A DNA stretch of 6,250 nucleotides from an uncultured Nocardiopsis sp. (GTDB lineage Bacteria; Actinomycetota; Actinomycetes; Streptosporangiales; Streptosporangiaceae). A model generated the notes under the pieces. It was not told the origin of the DNA, ran no database searches, and saw only the letters and a program-made list of their open reading frames with translations. Of this stretch, positions 1 through 5,622 are shown piece by piece. Each line of letters opens with the position of its first letter. Within the stretch, counting starts at the first letter, position 1. Position numbers and translations under genes: made by a program. The DNA is taken from NCBI GenBank assembly GCA_937957845.1, contig CALGOD010000661.1:1-6250 (forward strand). Direction: 5' to 3'.

Positions 1-186
1 ACGGGGACCGTCGGTCTGTGCCTTTGGGACGATCGTTGCCGGAAATGGTGCCGGACCTGTGGCTCCCCCGAGGATCGCACGACCCGGCGGGGGAAGGGGG
101 CACGTCACCGTCTTGCCGTTTCCCGGTGTGGACGCGCGCGCTTCTTGACGGGCGACCTCGGCGGCCCCCGAGCGCTCCGTGTGGGA
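1..186. other. Non-coding trailer downstream of the ycaQ-like gene
   Basis: No supported gene lies here. An open frame crosses the region on the plus strand, but its product is Arg/Pro-rich and looks like random GC-rich translation, and it runs on antisense into the glycosylase gene. Two inverted repeats could end the minus-strand transcript. One is a 5-bp stem (157-161 with 168-172, 6-nt loop) 15 nt past the glycosylase stop. The other is a 7-bp stem (64-70 with 88-94, TCCCCCG/CGGGGGA, 17-nt loop). Neither has a U-tract and both are weak, so I do not call either a terminator on its own. No tRNA-like fold, repeat array or promoter was recognised. Confidence 0.5.
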
Positions 187-1419
187 TCAGCGGACGGGGG
201 AGGTCAGCGCGGGACCTCCGACACCGTCGTGCAGCCCCAACCAGGCGGCCATCCGGCCCAACTGCTCGACCAACGCGGGCAGGGTCTCCTCGGGTGCGTC
301 CTCCTCCAGGGTGATCCGTTGGGCCAGCAGGGTCCCGGACCGGCGGTCCGCCTTGAGGTCCACCCTGGCCACCAGATCCTCACCCAGCAGGAACGGCAGC
401 ACGTAGTAGCCGTGGACGCGCTTGGCGGCGGGTACGTAGATCTCCAACCGGTAGCGGAACCCGAACAGTTCCTCGGCACGGTCGCGTGTCCACACGAGCG
501 AGTCGAAGGGGCTCAGCAGTGCCCGCGCGTCCATCCTGCGGGGCATCCGGGCGTCGCGGTGCAGGTAGGCGGTACGCTCCCAGCCCCGCACCCGCACCGG
601 CACCAGTTCACCGGCCTCCACCAGGTCGGCGACGGCCGCTCGGGACTCGGCCGGTCTCAACCGGAAGTAGTCGCGCAGGCACGCCTCCGTGGCCACCCCG
701 TGGGCGCGGGCCGCGATGGACACCAGTTCGCGGTGCGACTCCTCGGGGGAGAGCTGCGGCGCGGCGTACACCTGGGGAGGCAGCACCCGCTCAGGCAGGT
801 CGTAGAGCCGTTCGAACTGTGCGTTACGTCCGTTGGAGGTCAGGTCGCCGATCCAGAACAGGTACTCCAGACACTTCTTGACCTCCGACCAGTTCCAACC
901 CCAATGCTCCTTCGCCCTCGGCAGGTCGTGCTCCAGTTCCGCCTCCACCCGACGGGCGCCGGCCGGACCGATCCGCGCCACCTCCTCGTACACGGCCTTG
1001 ACCAGTTCCGGCTTCTCCTCCCTGATGCCGTTCATCCACCCCACACGGGTCTCGGCGCGGTTGCGGTCCATCCTGTGGCGCATCAGTTGGCGGGTGGAGG
1101 GCGGCACCAGGCTGGCCTCGTGCGCCCAGCACTCCACCAGCCGGGCCGGACCGGAACCGGCCGCGGTGGTGGCGGCCCGGTCCAGCAGAGCGGTGTCGTA
1201 GGGGCCCAGGCGCGCGAACACCGGAAGGTACTGGCTACGGGACAGCACGTTCACACTGTCGATCTGCATGATGCCCACCCGGCGCACCACCCGCCCCAGA
1301 TGGGCGAGCGTCGGTCTGCCCTTCGGGGCGGGATCGTCGAAGCCCTGCGCGGCGAGGGCGATCCTGCGGGCCTGGGAGAGGGAGATGTCCGCGTCGCGGC
1401 GGGGGTGAGGTTCGGCCAT
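187..1419 (-). CDS. ycaQ: YcaQ/AlkX-type winged-helix DNA glycosylase (HTH_42 family)
   Basis: A predicted 410-residue cytosolic protein of the YcaQ/AlkZ family (tandem winged-helix fold, Pfam HTH_42). Members remove alkylated bases and unhook DNA interstrand crosslinks, leaving abasic sites. Seen: an N-terminal SLSQARRIALAAQGF segment; the catalytic-loop motif MQID at residues 51-54, which is the Q-x-D form typical of the E. coli YcaQ/AlkX branch rather than the Q-x-Q of AlkZ; CWAHEASLVP at 98-107, matching the YWAHEACFMP block of YcaQ; and the conserved C-terminal block LLSPFDSLVW (301-310), followed by FGFRYRLEIYVP and KRVHGYYVLPFLLG. Length and N-terminus-to-QID spacing match E. coli YcaQ, which supports ATG 1419. 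The frame stays open upstream to 1635, but that part overlaps the acyl-CoA dehydrogenase and looks like noise. The Shine-Dalgarno before 1419 is weak, and a much better one serves an out-of-frame ATG at 1448. It lies 47 nt after the acyl-CoA dehydrogenase stop and is probably co-transcribed with it. Family assignment is firm; the exact lesion preference is inferred. Confidence 0.93.
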   Translation of the reverse strand: MAEPHPRRDADISLSQARRIALAAQGFDDPAPKGRPTLAHLGRVVRRVGIMQIDSVNVLSRSQYLPVFARLGPYDTALLDRAATTAAGSGPARLVECWAHEASLVPPSTRQLMRHRMDRNRAETRVGWMNGIREEKPELVKAVYEEVARIGPAGARRVEAELEHDLPRAKEHWGWNWSEVKKCLEYLFWIGDLTSNGRNAQFERLYDLPERVLPPQVYAAPQLSPEESHRELVSIAARAHGVATEACLRDYFRLRPAESRAAVADLVEAGELVPVRVRGWERTAYLHRDARMPRRMDARALLSPFDSLVWTRDRAEELFGFRYRLEIYVPAAKRVHGYYVLPFLLGEDLVARVDLKADRRSGTLLAQRITLEEDAPEETLPALVEQLGRMAAWLGLHDGVGGPALTSPVR

Positions 1420-1466
1420 CCCGTCACCGTAGTCCTCGGCCGTGACATTCCCGAGCCCTCCCGGCG

Positions 1467-3410
1467 TCAGCCCATGCGTCGGTGCCGGTCCTCCTCCTTC
1501 GACGGTCCGGGGACCACCGGGGCGATGAGGGGGCCGGGCAGGGAGGGGTCGACGACGCCCTCCTCCATCCAGGTGTAGGCGTCGTCCATCAGACGCCGGG
1601 ACAGCTTGCCGTCCACGGTGTCGGTGTTGGCCCACAGGCCTTCGAACAGGCCTTCCACCCGCAGCCGCGACTGGCGACAGAACACGTCGGCCAGTTCGAG
1701 CGGGCCCCTGCCCCGTTCGGGGTGGGCGTCGGCGTCATGGTGGGCGCGCACGACCACCGCGCTCATCGCGAACAGTTCCGCGCCGATGTCCACGATCCGG
1801 GAGAGGAAACCCTGTTTGACCTCCAACCTCCCCTGCCAGCGGGACATGCCGTAGAAGGTGGAGCGGGCGAGCCTGCGGCAGGTGCGCTCGACGTACCTCA
1901 GATGGACGGCGAGCGGTCCGAACTCGTGGAACGCCGACGGTGCCTGTCCCCGGCCGACGGTCAGGGTGGGCAGCCATCGGGCGTAGAACCCGCCCGCCTT
2001 GACCACCGCCCTGGCCTTGGCCGCCCGGTCGGCCTCGGGGTCGATGATGTCCCCGGCCACCGACAGGTGGGCGTCCACCGCCTCACGGGCGATCAGCAGG
2101 TGCATGATCTCCGTGGAACCCTCGAAAATCCGATTGATGCGCAGGTCGCGCAGCATCTGCTCGGCGGGGACGCCCCGTTCGCCGCGCGCGGCCAGGGAGC
2201 CGGCGGTCTCGTAACCGCGACCTCCGCGGATCTGCACGAGTTCGTCGGCGATCGTGTACGCGTGCTCGGAGGCCCACAGTTTGGCGATGGCCGCCTCGAT
2301 GCGGATGTCGTTGCGCCGGTCGTCGGCCATCTGACCGGCCAGGTCCAGCATGGCCTCCATGGCGTAGGTGGTGGCCGCGATGTAGGAGACCTTTTTCGCC
2401 ACCTCCTCGTGCCTGCCCACGGGGCGACCCCACTGGACACGTTCGCGCGCCCATTCACGGGACATCTTGGTCGCCAGCTTTCCCGCGCCCACGCACATGG
2501 CGGGAAGCGAGAGCCGTCCGGTGTTGAGGGTGGACAACGCGATCCGCAGCCCCTGCCCCTCCTCTCCGATCCGGTTGGCCGCCGGGACCCGTACCCCGTG
2601 CAGCCGGGTGAGGCCGTTCTCCAGACCGCGCAGTCCCATGAAGCGATTGCGTCGCTCCACGGTGATGCCCGGGGAGGTGCCCTCGACCACGAACGCGGTG
2701 ATGCCGCCCCGATGGCCGGGACTCTCCGGCACCCTGGCCATGATCACGAGCAGGTCGGCGACCACACCGTTGGTGGTCCACAGCTTCACGCCGTCCAGCA
2801 CGTACCCGCCGTCCTCCGTGGGCGTGGCGGTGGTCCGCAGCCTCGCCGGGTCGCTGCCCACGTCGGGTTCGGTGAGCAGGAACGCGCTGATGTCCTCGCG
2901 CGCGCAGCGGGGCAGGAACGCGCGCTTCTGCTCCTCGGTGCCGAACATGGCGACGGGTTGGGGGACACCGATGGACTGGTGGGCCGAGAGCAGGGCGCCG
3001 ACCGCGGGCGAGACGGAGCCGACGAGCGTCAGGGCGTGGTTGTAGTGGACCTGGCCGAGTCCGAGCCCGCCGTATTCGACGGGGATCTTCATCCCGAGCG
3101 CGCCGAGTTCGCGAAGGCCGTTGACGACCTCGTCGGGGATGCGCTCCTCCCGTTCGATGCGTTGGGGGTCGATGCTCTCACAGAATCCGCGCAACGACTC
3201 CAGGAAGGCCTCGCCTCGACGTCGGACCTCCTCGTCGGGGCCGGTGAGCGGATGGATCAGGTCCAGGCGAAGACGTCCGAGGTACAGCTCCCTGGCGAAG
3301 CCCGGGCGGCGCCATGCGCTCTCGCGTGCCTGTTCCGCCACGGCGCGGGCACGTCGTTCGTCGACTTCGGGAGGGTCGGTGGCGGTGCTGTTGATCTCCG
3401 ACGTGGACAT
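1467..3410 (-). CDS. Long acyl-CoA dehydrogenase (FadE-like, about 647 aa)
   Basis: A flavoprotein predicted to catalyse FAD-dependent alpha,beta-dehydrogenation of acyl-CoA esters, the first step of fatty-acid beta-oxidation; the acyl substrate cannot be read from sequence. Seen: an N-terminal helical region with ELGALGMKIPVEYGG (101-115); the flavin/substrate loop TEPDVGSD (180-187) and WTTNG (211-215) of the middle beta domain; C-terminal helical-domain motifs RGGRGYE (395-401) and RINRIFEGSTEI (424-435), where Glu430 aligns with the catalytic base of medium-chain acyl-CoA dehydrogenase (YEG motif). About 200 residues follow the catalytic block (RYVERTCRRLARSTFYGMSR, then FCRQSRLRVEGLF), more than in the roughly 380-400-residue enzymes. 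The architecture resembles the 600-residue-plus actinobacterial FadE type and very-long-chain enzymes. No signal peptide or membrane segment is evident. The start at 3410 is chosen because a GAGGTGAG Shine-Dalgarno (3425-3418) precedes it by 7 nt and recognisable sequence begins soon after. The frame is open a further 105 codons upstream, but that part is atypical and crosses the divergent promoter region. Probable first gene of a two-gene unit with the glycosylase. Confidence 0.93.
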   Translation of the reverse strand: MSTSEINSTATDPPEVDERRARAVAEQARESAWRRPGFARELYLGRLRLDLIHPLTGPDEEVRRRGEAFLESLRGFCESIDPQRIEREERIPDEVVNGLRELGALGMKIPVEYGGLGLGQVHYNHALTLVGSVSPAVGALLSAHQSIGVPQPVAMFGTEEQKRAFLPRCAREDISAFLLTEPDVGSDPARLRTTATPTEDGGYVLDGVKLWTTNGVVADLLVIMARVPESPGHRGGITAFVVEGTSPGITVERRNRFMGLRGLENGLTRLHGVRVPAANRIGEEGQGLRIALSTLNTGRLSLPAMCVGAGKLATKMSREWARERVQWGRPVGRHEEVAKKVSYIAATTYAMEAMLDLAGQMADDRRNDIRIEAAIAKLWASEHAYTIADELVQIRGGRGYETAGSLAARGERGVPAEQMLRDLRINRIFEGSTEIMHLLIAREAVDAHLSVAGDIIDPEADRAAKARAVVKAGGFYARWLPTLTVGRGQAPSAFHEFGPLAVHLRYVERTCRRLARSTFYGMSRWQGRLEVKQGFLSRIVDIGAELFAMSAVVVRAHHDADAHPERGRGPLELADVFCRQSRLRVEGLFEGLWANTDTVDGKLSRRLMDDAYTWMEEGVVDPSLPGPLIAPVVPGPSKEEDRHRRMG

Positions 3411-3436
3411 ACGCGCTCTCACCTCGTCGAGGCACG

Positions 3437-3454
3437 GTGTGGTCTGGAACACAC
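3437..3454. promoter_or_regulatory. Candidate operator upstream of the acyl-CoA dehydrogenase (GTGTG/CACAC dyad)
   Basis: An 18-bp imperfect dyad with arms GTGTG (3437-3441) and CACAC (3450-3454). Two further inner pairs make 7 of 9 positions complementary. It lies 27-44 bp upstream of the ATG at 3410, between the Shine-Dalgarno and the likely promoter. That is where a TetR- or GntR-type repressor of a fatty-acid gene commonly binds. The size and symmetry fit an operator, but no family consensus can be matched with confidence. Confidence 0.3.
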
Positions 3455-3610
3455 GCCTACCCGCCGGGGCGTGACCTACGCGTGTGCTCGGAACCTCCGC
3501 CCCGGCACGCACGGAAAAACCTTTCGCCCAATGCGAACCTCGGGGGAGGGCTGGACGTCCAAGTGATCGCGACGGAAACCATTCCGGGCACGTGTGCCGG
3601 GAGTCGCGAT

Positions 3611-3641
3611 GCCCCGGTGCGGAGGACGGCCGCACCGGGGC
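3611..3641. repeat. Perfect 12-bp inverted repeat (hairpin) in the divergent intergenic region
   Basis: GCCCCGGTGCGG (3611-3622) is exactly complementary to CCGCACCGGGGC (3630-3641), with a 7-nt loop AGGACGG. It is stable enough to form in RNA or extruded DNA. No gene ends here, because the flanking genes diverge, and there is no U-tract, so a conventional terminator role is not expected. It lies 69-99 bp upstream of the exonuclease GTG start. It could be a regulatory dyad, an insulator against antisense read-through, or a dispersed palindromic repeat. Confidence 0.7.
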
Positions 3642-3643
3642 GC

Positions 3644-3655
3644 CCTCCATGGAGG
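3644..3655. repeat. 12-bp perfect palindrome CCTCCATGGAGG
   Basis: A perfect palindrome that starts 2 bp after the end of the 12-bp-stem hairpin and is centred about 60 bp upstream of the exonuclease III start codon. The location suits an upstream activator or repressor site, but a short palindrome in GC-rich DNA can also arise by chance. Confidence 0.35.
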
Positions 3656-3697
3656 CGGCGAAGGACGGGGCGGGGTATGCGCCCGCCGAGAATGTCC

Positions 3698-3703
3698 TAG
3701 CCT
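3698..3703 (+). promoter_or_regulatory. -10 element (TAGCCT) of a probable leaderless exonuclease III promoter
   Basis: TAGCCT fits the actinobacterial TAnnnT -10 pattern and ends 6 bp before GTG 3710. Transcription would therefore start at or next to that G. No Shine-Dalgarno precedes the gene, in contrast to the strong ones before the acyl-CoA dehydrogenase and ribokinase genes. Both facts together suggest a leaderless mRNA. At 17-18 bp spacing the -35 region (about 3674-3680) reads GGTATGC, which does not resemble TTGACA, so the promoter call rests on the -10 box alone. Confidence 0.45.
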
Positions 3704-3709
3704 TTGGCT

Positions 3710-4537
3710 GTGCGTATCGCGACATGGAATGTGAACAGCGCCCGGGCCCGGGCCGATCGAATCGGCGCCTGGTTGGACCGGAGCGACGTCGACGTCCTGG
3801 CCATCCAGGAGACCAAGGCCAGGGACGACCAGTTCCCCGCGGCGGTCTTCACCGACCGCGGCTACGAGGTGGCCCATCACGGCCTGTCCCAGTGGAACGG
3901 GGTCGCGATCGCCTCCCGCGTCGGGATCGACGACGTCCGGATCGGTTTCCCGGGTCAGCCCGGCTACGGCGACCCGGAGGAGGCCGAGGCCCGCGCGATC
4001 GGTGCCACCTGTGCGGGCGTGCGGGTGTGGAGCCTGTACGTACCCAACGGGCGTGAGGTCGGCCACCCCCACTACGACTACAAGCTCCGTTGGCTGGAGG
4101 CGCTGCGCGAGGCGGGCAGTGCCGAGCTGGCGGCCGACCCCCGGGCGCAGATCGCCTACATGGGCGACTTCAACATCGCCCCCCGCGACGAGGACGTGTG
4201 GGACATGGCCGAGTTCGAGGGCAGCACCCACGTCACCGCCCCCGAACGCGCGGCCTTCGAAAAACTGGTCGGCGCCGGGTTCGAGGACGTGGCCCGCCCC
4301 CACACCCCGGGACCCGGTGTGTACACCTACTGGGACTACAAGGGCCTGTCCTTCCCCAAGCGCAAGGGCATGCGCATCGACTTCGTGCTGGCCTCGCCCG
4401 CGCTGGCTGAGCGGGCCGCGGGCGCGGCGGTCGACCGCGAGGAGCGCAAGGGCAAGGGAGCCTCCGACCACGCCCCGGTCATCGTGGGTCTGGACGGGGC
4501 CGACGGTCAGGCCAGGCCCAAGGAGGAGGCCAAGTGA
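3710..4537 (+). CDS. xth: Exonuclease III / AP endonuclease (Xth family)
   Basis: A predicted 275-residue cytosolic Mg2+-dependent enzyme that incises DNA 5' to abasic sites and degrades duplex DNA 3' to 5', acting in base-excision repair. All diagnostic residues of the endonuclease/exonuclease/phosphatase fold are visible (numbered from GTG 3710): N-terminal RIATWNVNS; QETK with metal-ligand Glu34; WNGVAIASR; LYVPNG with Tyr110; MGDFNIAP with Asp153 and Asn155; TYWDYKG; GMRIDFVLAS with Asp224; and SDHAPV with catalytic Asp253/His254. They match E34, Y109, D151, N153, D229 and D258/H259 of E. coli exonuclease III. With GTG 3710 as start the N-terminus aligns to E. coli without gaps. TTG 3704, two codons upstream, is the alternative and would be translated from an upstream-extended mRNA. 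There is no Shine-Dalgarno, but a TAGCCT -10 box suggests leaderless expression. The last 4 bases overlap the ribokinase start, so the two are translationally coupled. Confidence 0.94.
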   Translation: MRIATWNVNSARARADRIGAWLDRSDVDVLAIQETKARDDQFPAAVFTDRGYEVAHHGLSQWNGVAIASRVGIDDVRIGFPGQPGYGDPEEAEARAIGATCAGVRVWSLYVPNGREVGHPHYDYKLRWLEALREAGSAELAADPRAQIAYMGDFNIAPRDEDVWDMAEFEGSTHVTAPERAAFEKLVGAGFEDVARPHTPGPGVYTYWDYKGLSFPKRKGMRIDFVLASPALAERAAGAAVDREERKGKGASDHAPVIVGLDGADGQARPKEEAK

Positions 4538-5436
4538 GTGAGGCGCCGCGTATCGCGGTCTTCGGCAGCGTGAACATGGACCTGGTCGCCTACGTCGACC
4601 AGGTCCCCGGCAGTGGTGAGACGGTCACCGGCACGGCCTTCCGCCAGGTTCCGGGGGGCAAGGGCGCCAACCAGGCGGTCGCGGCCGCCCGGGTCGGCGC
4701 CGACGTGGCCTTCCTCGGGGCCGTGGGGGAGGACGCCTTCGGTGAGGAGCTGCGGGCCAACCTCGTCGACCATGGCGTCGACGTGTCCGGACTGCGTACC
4801 GTGCCCGGAGTGTCGGGGGTGGCGCACATCGTGGTGGACGGCGGCGGCGGGAACTCGATCATCGTCGTTCCCGGTGCCAACGGTGAGGTCACCGGTGTGG
4901 CGGAGGGCGACGCCGCGATCATCGAGGGCGGCGCGGCCCTGCTGCTCCAGCTCGAACTGCCCATGGAGGCGGTGATCTCGGCCGCGCGTACCGGCCGGGA
5001 GCTGGGCGTCCCGGTCTACCTGACCCCCGCTCCGGCGCGTGAACTGCCCGACGAGCTCCTGTCGGCGGTGGACGTCCTGGTCCCCAACCAGCACGAGGCG
5101 GCCGCGATCACGGGTCGTAAGGATCCGCGCGAGGCGCTCGCGGCGCTGTTGGAGATCGTTCCGGAGGTACTGCTGACCCTGGGCGGGGACGGTTCCCTGC
5201 ACGGTCGTCGCGGTGGTGAGGCGGTGCACGTTCCCGCCCGTCAGGTGAAGGCCGTGGACACCACGGCGGCGGGCGACACCTTCTGCGGCTCCTTCGCGGT
5301 CGCCAGGGCACAGGGGCGCGGCCCCGAGGAGGCCATGCGGTTCGCCGCGGCGGCCGCCTCGCTCTCGGTCCAGCGGCACGGAGCCAGCTCGTCGATGCCC
5401 ACCAGGGACGAGGTGGAGGCCCTGCTGGAGGGCTGA
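4534..5436 (+). CDS. rbsK: Ribokinase (PfkB family)
   Basis: A predicted 300-residue cytosolic kinase that transfers the ATP gamma-phosphate to O5 of D-ribose, giving ribose 5-phosphate for the pentose-phosphate pool. Seen: GSVNMD (11-16) and GGKGANQA (41-48, PfkB signature 1), with Asp16, Gly42, Lys43 and Asn46 at the same numbers as in E. coli RbsK; QLELP near 139-143; VPNQHEA (183-189, the N-x-x-E motif); LTLGGDGS (215-221); and DTTAAGDTFCG (242-252, signature 2), with Asp248 as catalytic base and the same DTTAAGDTF wording as E. coli ribokinase. The start GTG at 4534 overlaps the exonuclease stop (GTGA) and is preceded by AGGAGG at 4521-4526 with a 7-nt spacer. No ribose transporter, RbsD or LacI-type regulator is in the window, so the gene is away from a classical rbs operon. 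Another pentose or nucleoside as substrate is possible within PfkB, but the motifs favour ribose. Confidence 0.92.
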   Translation: MSEAPRIAVFGSVNMDLVAYVDQVPGSGETVTGTAFRQVPGGKGANQAVAAARVGADVAFLGAVGEDAFGEELRANLVDHGVDVSGLRTVPGVSGVAHIVVDGGGGNSIIVVPGANGEVTGVAEGDAAIIEGGAALLLQLELPMEAVISAARTGRELGVPVYLTPAPARELPDELLSAVDVLVPNQHEAAAITGRKDPREALAALLEIVPEVLLTLGGDGSLHGRRGGEAVHVPARQVKAVDTTAAGDTFCGSFAVARAQGRGPEEAMRFAAAAASLSVQRHGASSSMPTRDEVEALLEG

Positions 5437-5467
5437 GCCGGCCCTCCCACCCGATGAGCTTCTCAGA

Positions 5468-5490
5468 GCACGCGCTCATGGGGCGCGTGC
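5468..5490 (+). terminator. Stem-loop just downstream of rbsK
   Basis: GCACGCGC (5468-5475) pairs perfectly with GCGCGTGC (5483-5490) around a 7-nt loop, 32 nt after the ribokinase stop. It is followed by CCGACTCCTTTCGG, with only a 3-T run. Position and stem strength suit a GC-rich actinobacterial terminator of the exonuclease-ribokinase transcript. A third, bulged stem (5505-5513 with 5523-5532) lies beyond it. Confidence 0.45.
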
Positions 5491-5557
5491 CCGACTCCTT
5501 TCGGGGACCGGAGACGTCCGAGCTCCGGGTCCGGTCGGTGCCCGTGGAGACGTGCGC

Positions 5558-5599
5558 GTGGAAAGGGGCCGAGGCGGTACCGCCTCGACCCCCTTCCAC
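5558..5599. terminator. Bidirectional terminator between convergent rbsK and argS
   Basis: A 42-nt near-perfect palindrome: 5558-5578 pairs with 5579-5599 at 19 of 21 positions (mismatches at 64/93 and 69/88, last two digits). It is centred on GGTACC, so the physical loop is about 4 nt. It lies 23 nt after the argS stop on the minus strand and 122 nt after the ribokinase stop on the plus strand. Neither side has a U-tract, as is common in high-GC actinobacteria. The convergent setting makes a two-way terminator the natural reading. Confidence 0.75.
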
Positions 5600-5622
5600 A
5601 CGGTGGACGCGTGCGCCCGCCG

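Larger units (their letters stand above)
3411..3709. promoter_or_regulatory. Divergent control region between the acyl-CoA dehydrogenase and exonuclease III genes
   Basis: This 299-bp non-coding interval separates two gene pairs transcribed away from each other, so it should carry promoters for both. Seen: the acyl-CoA dehydrogenase Shine-Dalgarno at 3418-3425; a GTGTG/CACAC dyad at 3437-3454; a looser inverted repeat, CACACGC (3450-3456) with GCGTGTG (3480-3486); TTCGC-5 nt-GCGAA at 3523-3537 beside the only A/T-rich stretch; palindrome TGGACGTCCA at 3552-3561; an imperfect dyad at 3584-3601; a strong hairpin at 3611-3641; palindrome CCTCCATGGAGG at 3644-3655; and a -10-like TAGCCT at 3698-3703. 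No clear -10/-35 pair for the minus-strand gene was found. Regulator identities are unknown. Confidence 0.6.

Noticed and set aside
145..1578. A 477-codon open frame antisense to the glycosylase
   Set aside because: Same cause: Gly/Gln/His/Arg-rich low-information product, no motifs, crosses the end of the neighbouring gene.
1420..1635. N-terminal extension of the glycosylase by 72 codons to 1635
   Set aside because: It would overlap the acyl-CoA dehydrogenase 3' end by about 170 bp and is Gly/Arg/Pro-rich. Family length and motif spacing support ATG 1419.
1482..3566. A 694-codon open frame on the plus strand antisense to the acyl-CoA dehydrogenase
   Set aside because: Gly/His/Val/Arg-rich product with no recognisable motif. 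Long stop-free antisense frames are expected opposite G/C-ending codons in high-GC genes, and the minus-strand gene is clear.
3411..3725. N-terminal extension of the acyl-CoA dehydrogenase by 105 codons to an ATG at 3725
   Set aside because: The extension lacks family similarity, runs through the intergenic dyads and overlaps the exonuclease start. A good Shine-Dalgarno and a plausible start exist at 3410.
3476..4471. A 331-codon minus-strand frame opposite exonuclease III
   Set aside because: No family motif, while all catalytic residues of exonuclease III are intact on the plus strand. It also crosses the divergent control region.
4507..5379. A 290-codon minus-strand frame opposite ribokinase
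   Set aside because: Shadow of the ribokinase gene; its Arg/Gly/His-rich product has no recognisable domain.
5437..5622. Possible tRNA gene near argS
   Set aside because: The stems present do not form a cloverleaf, and no T-loop GGTTCGA-like sequence or suitable acceptor stem is seen.
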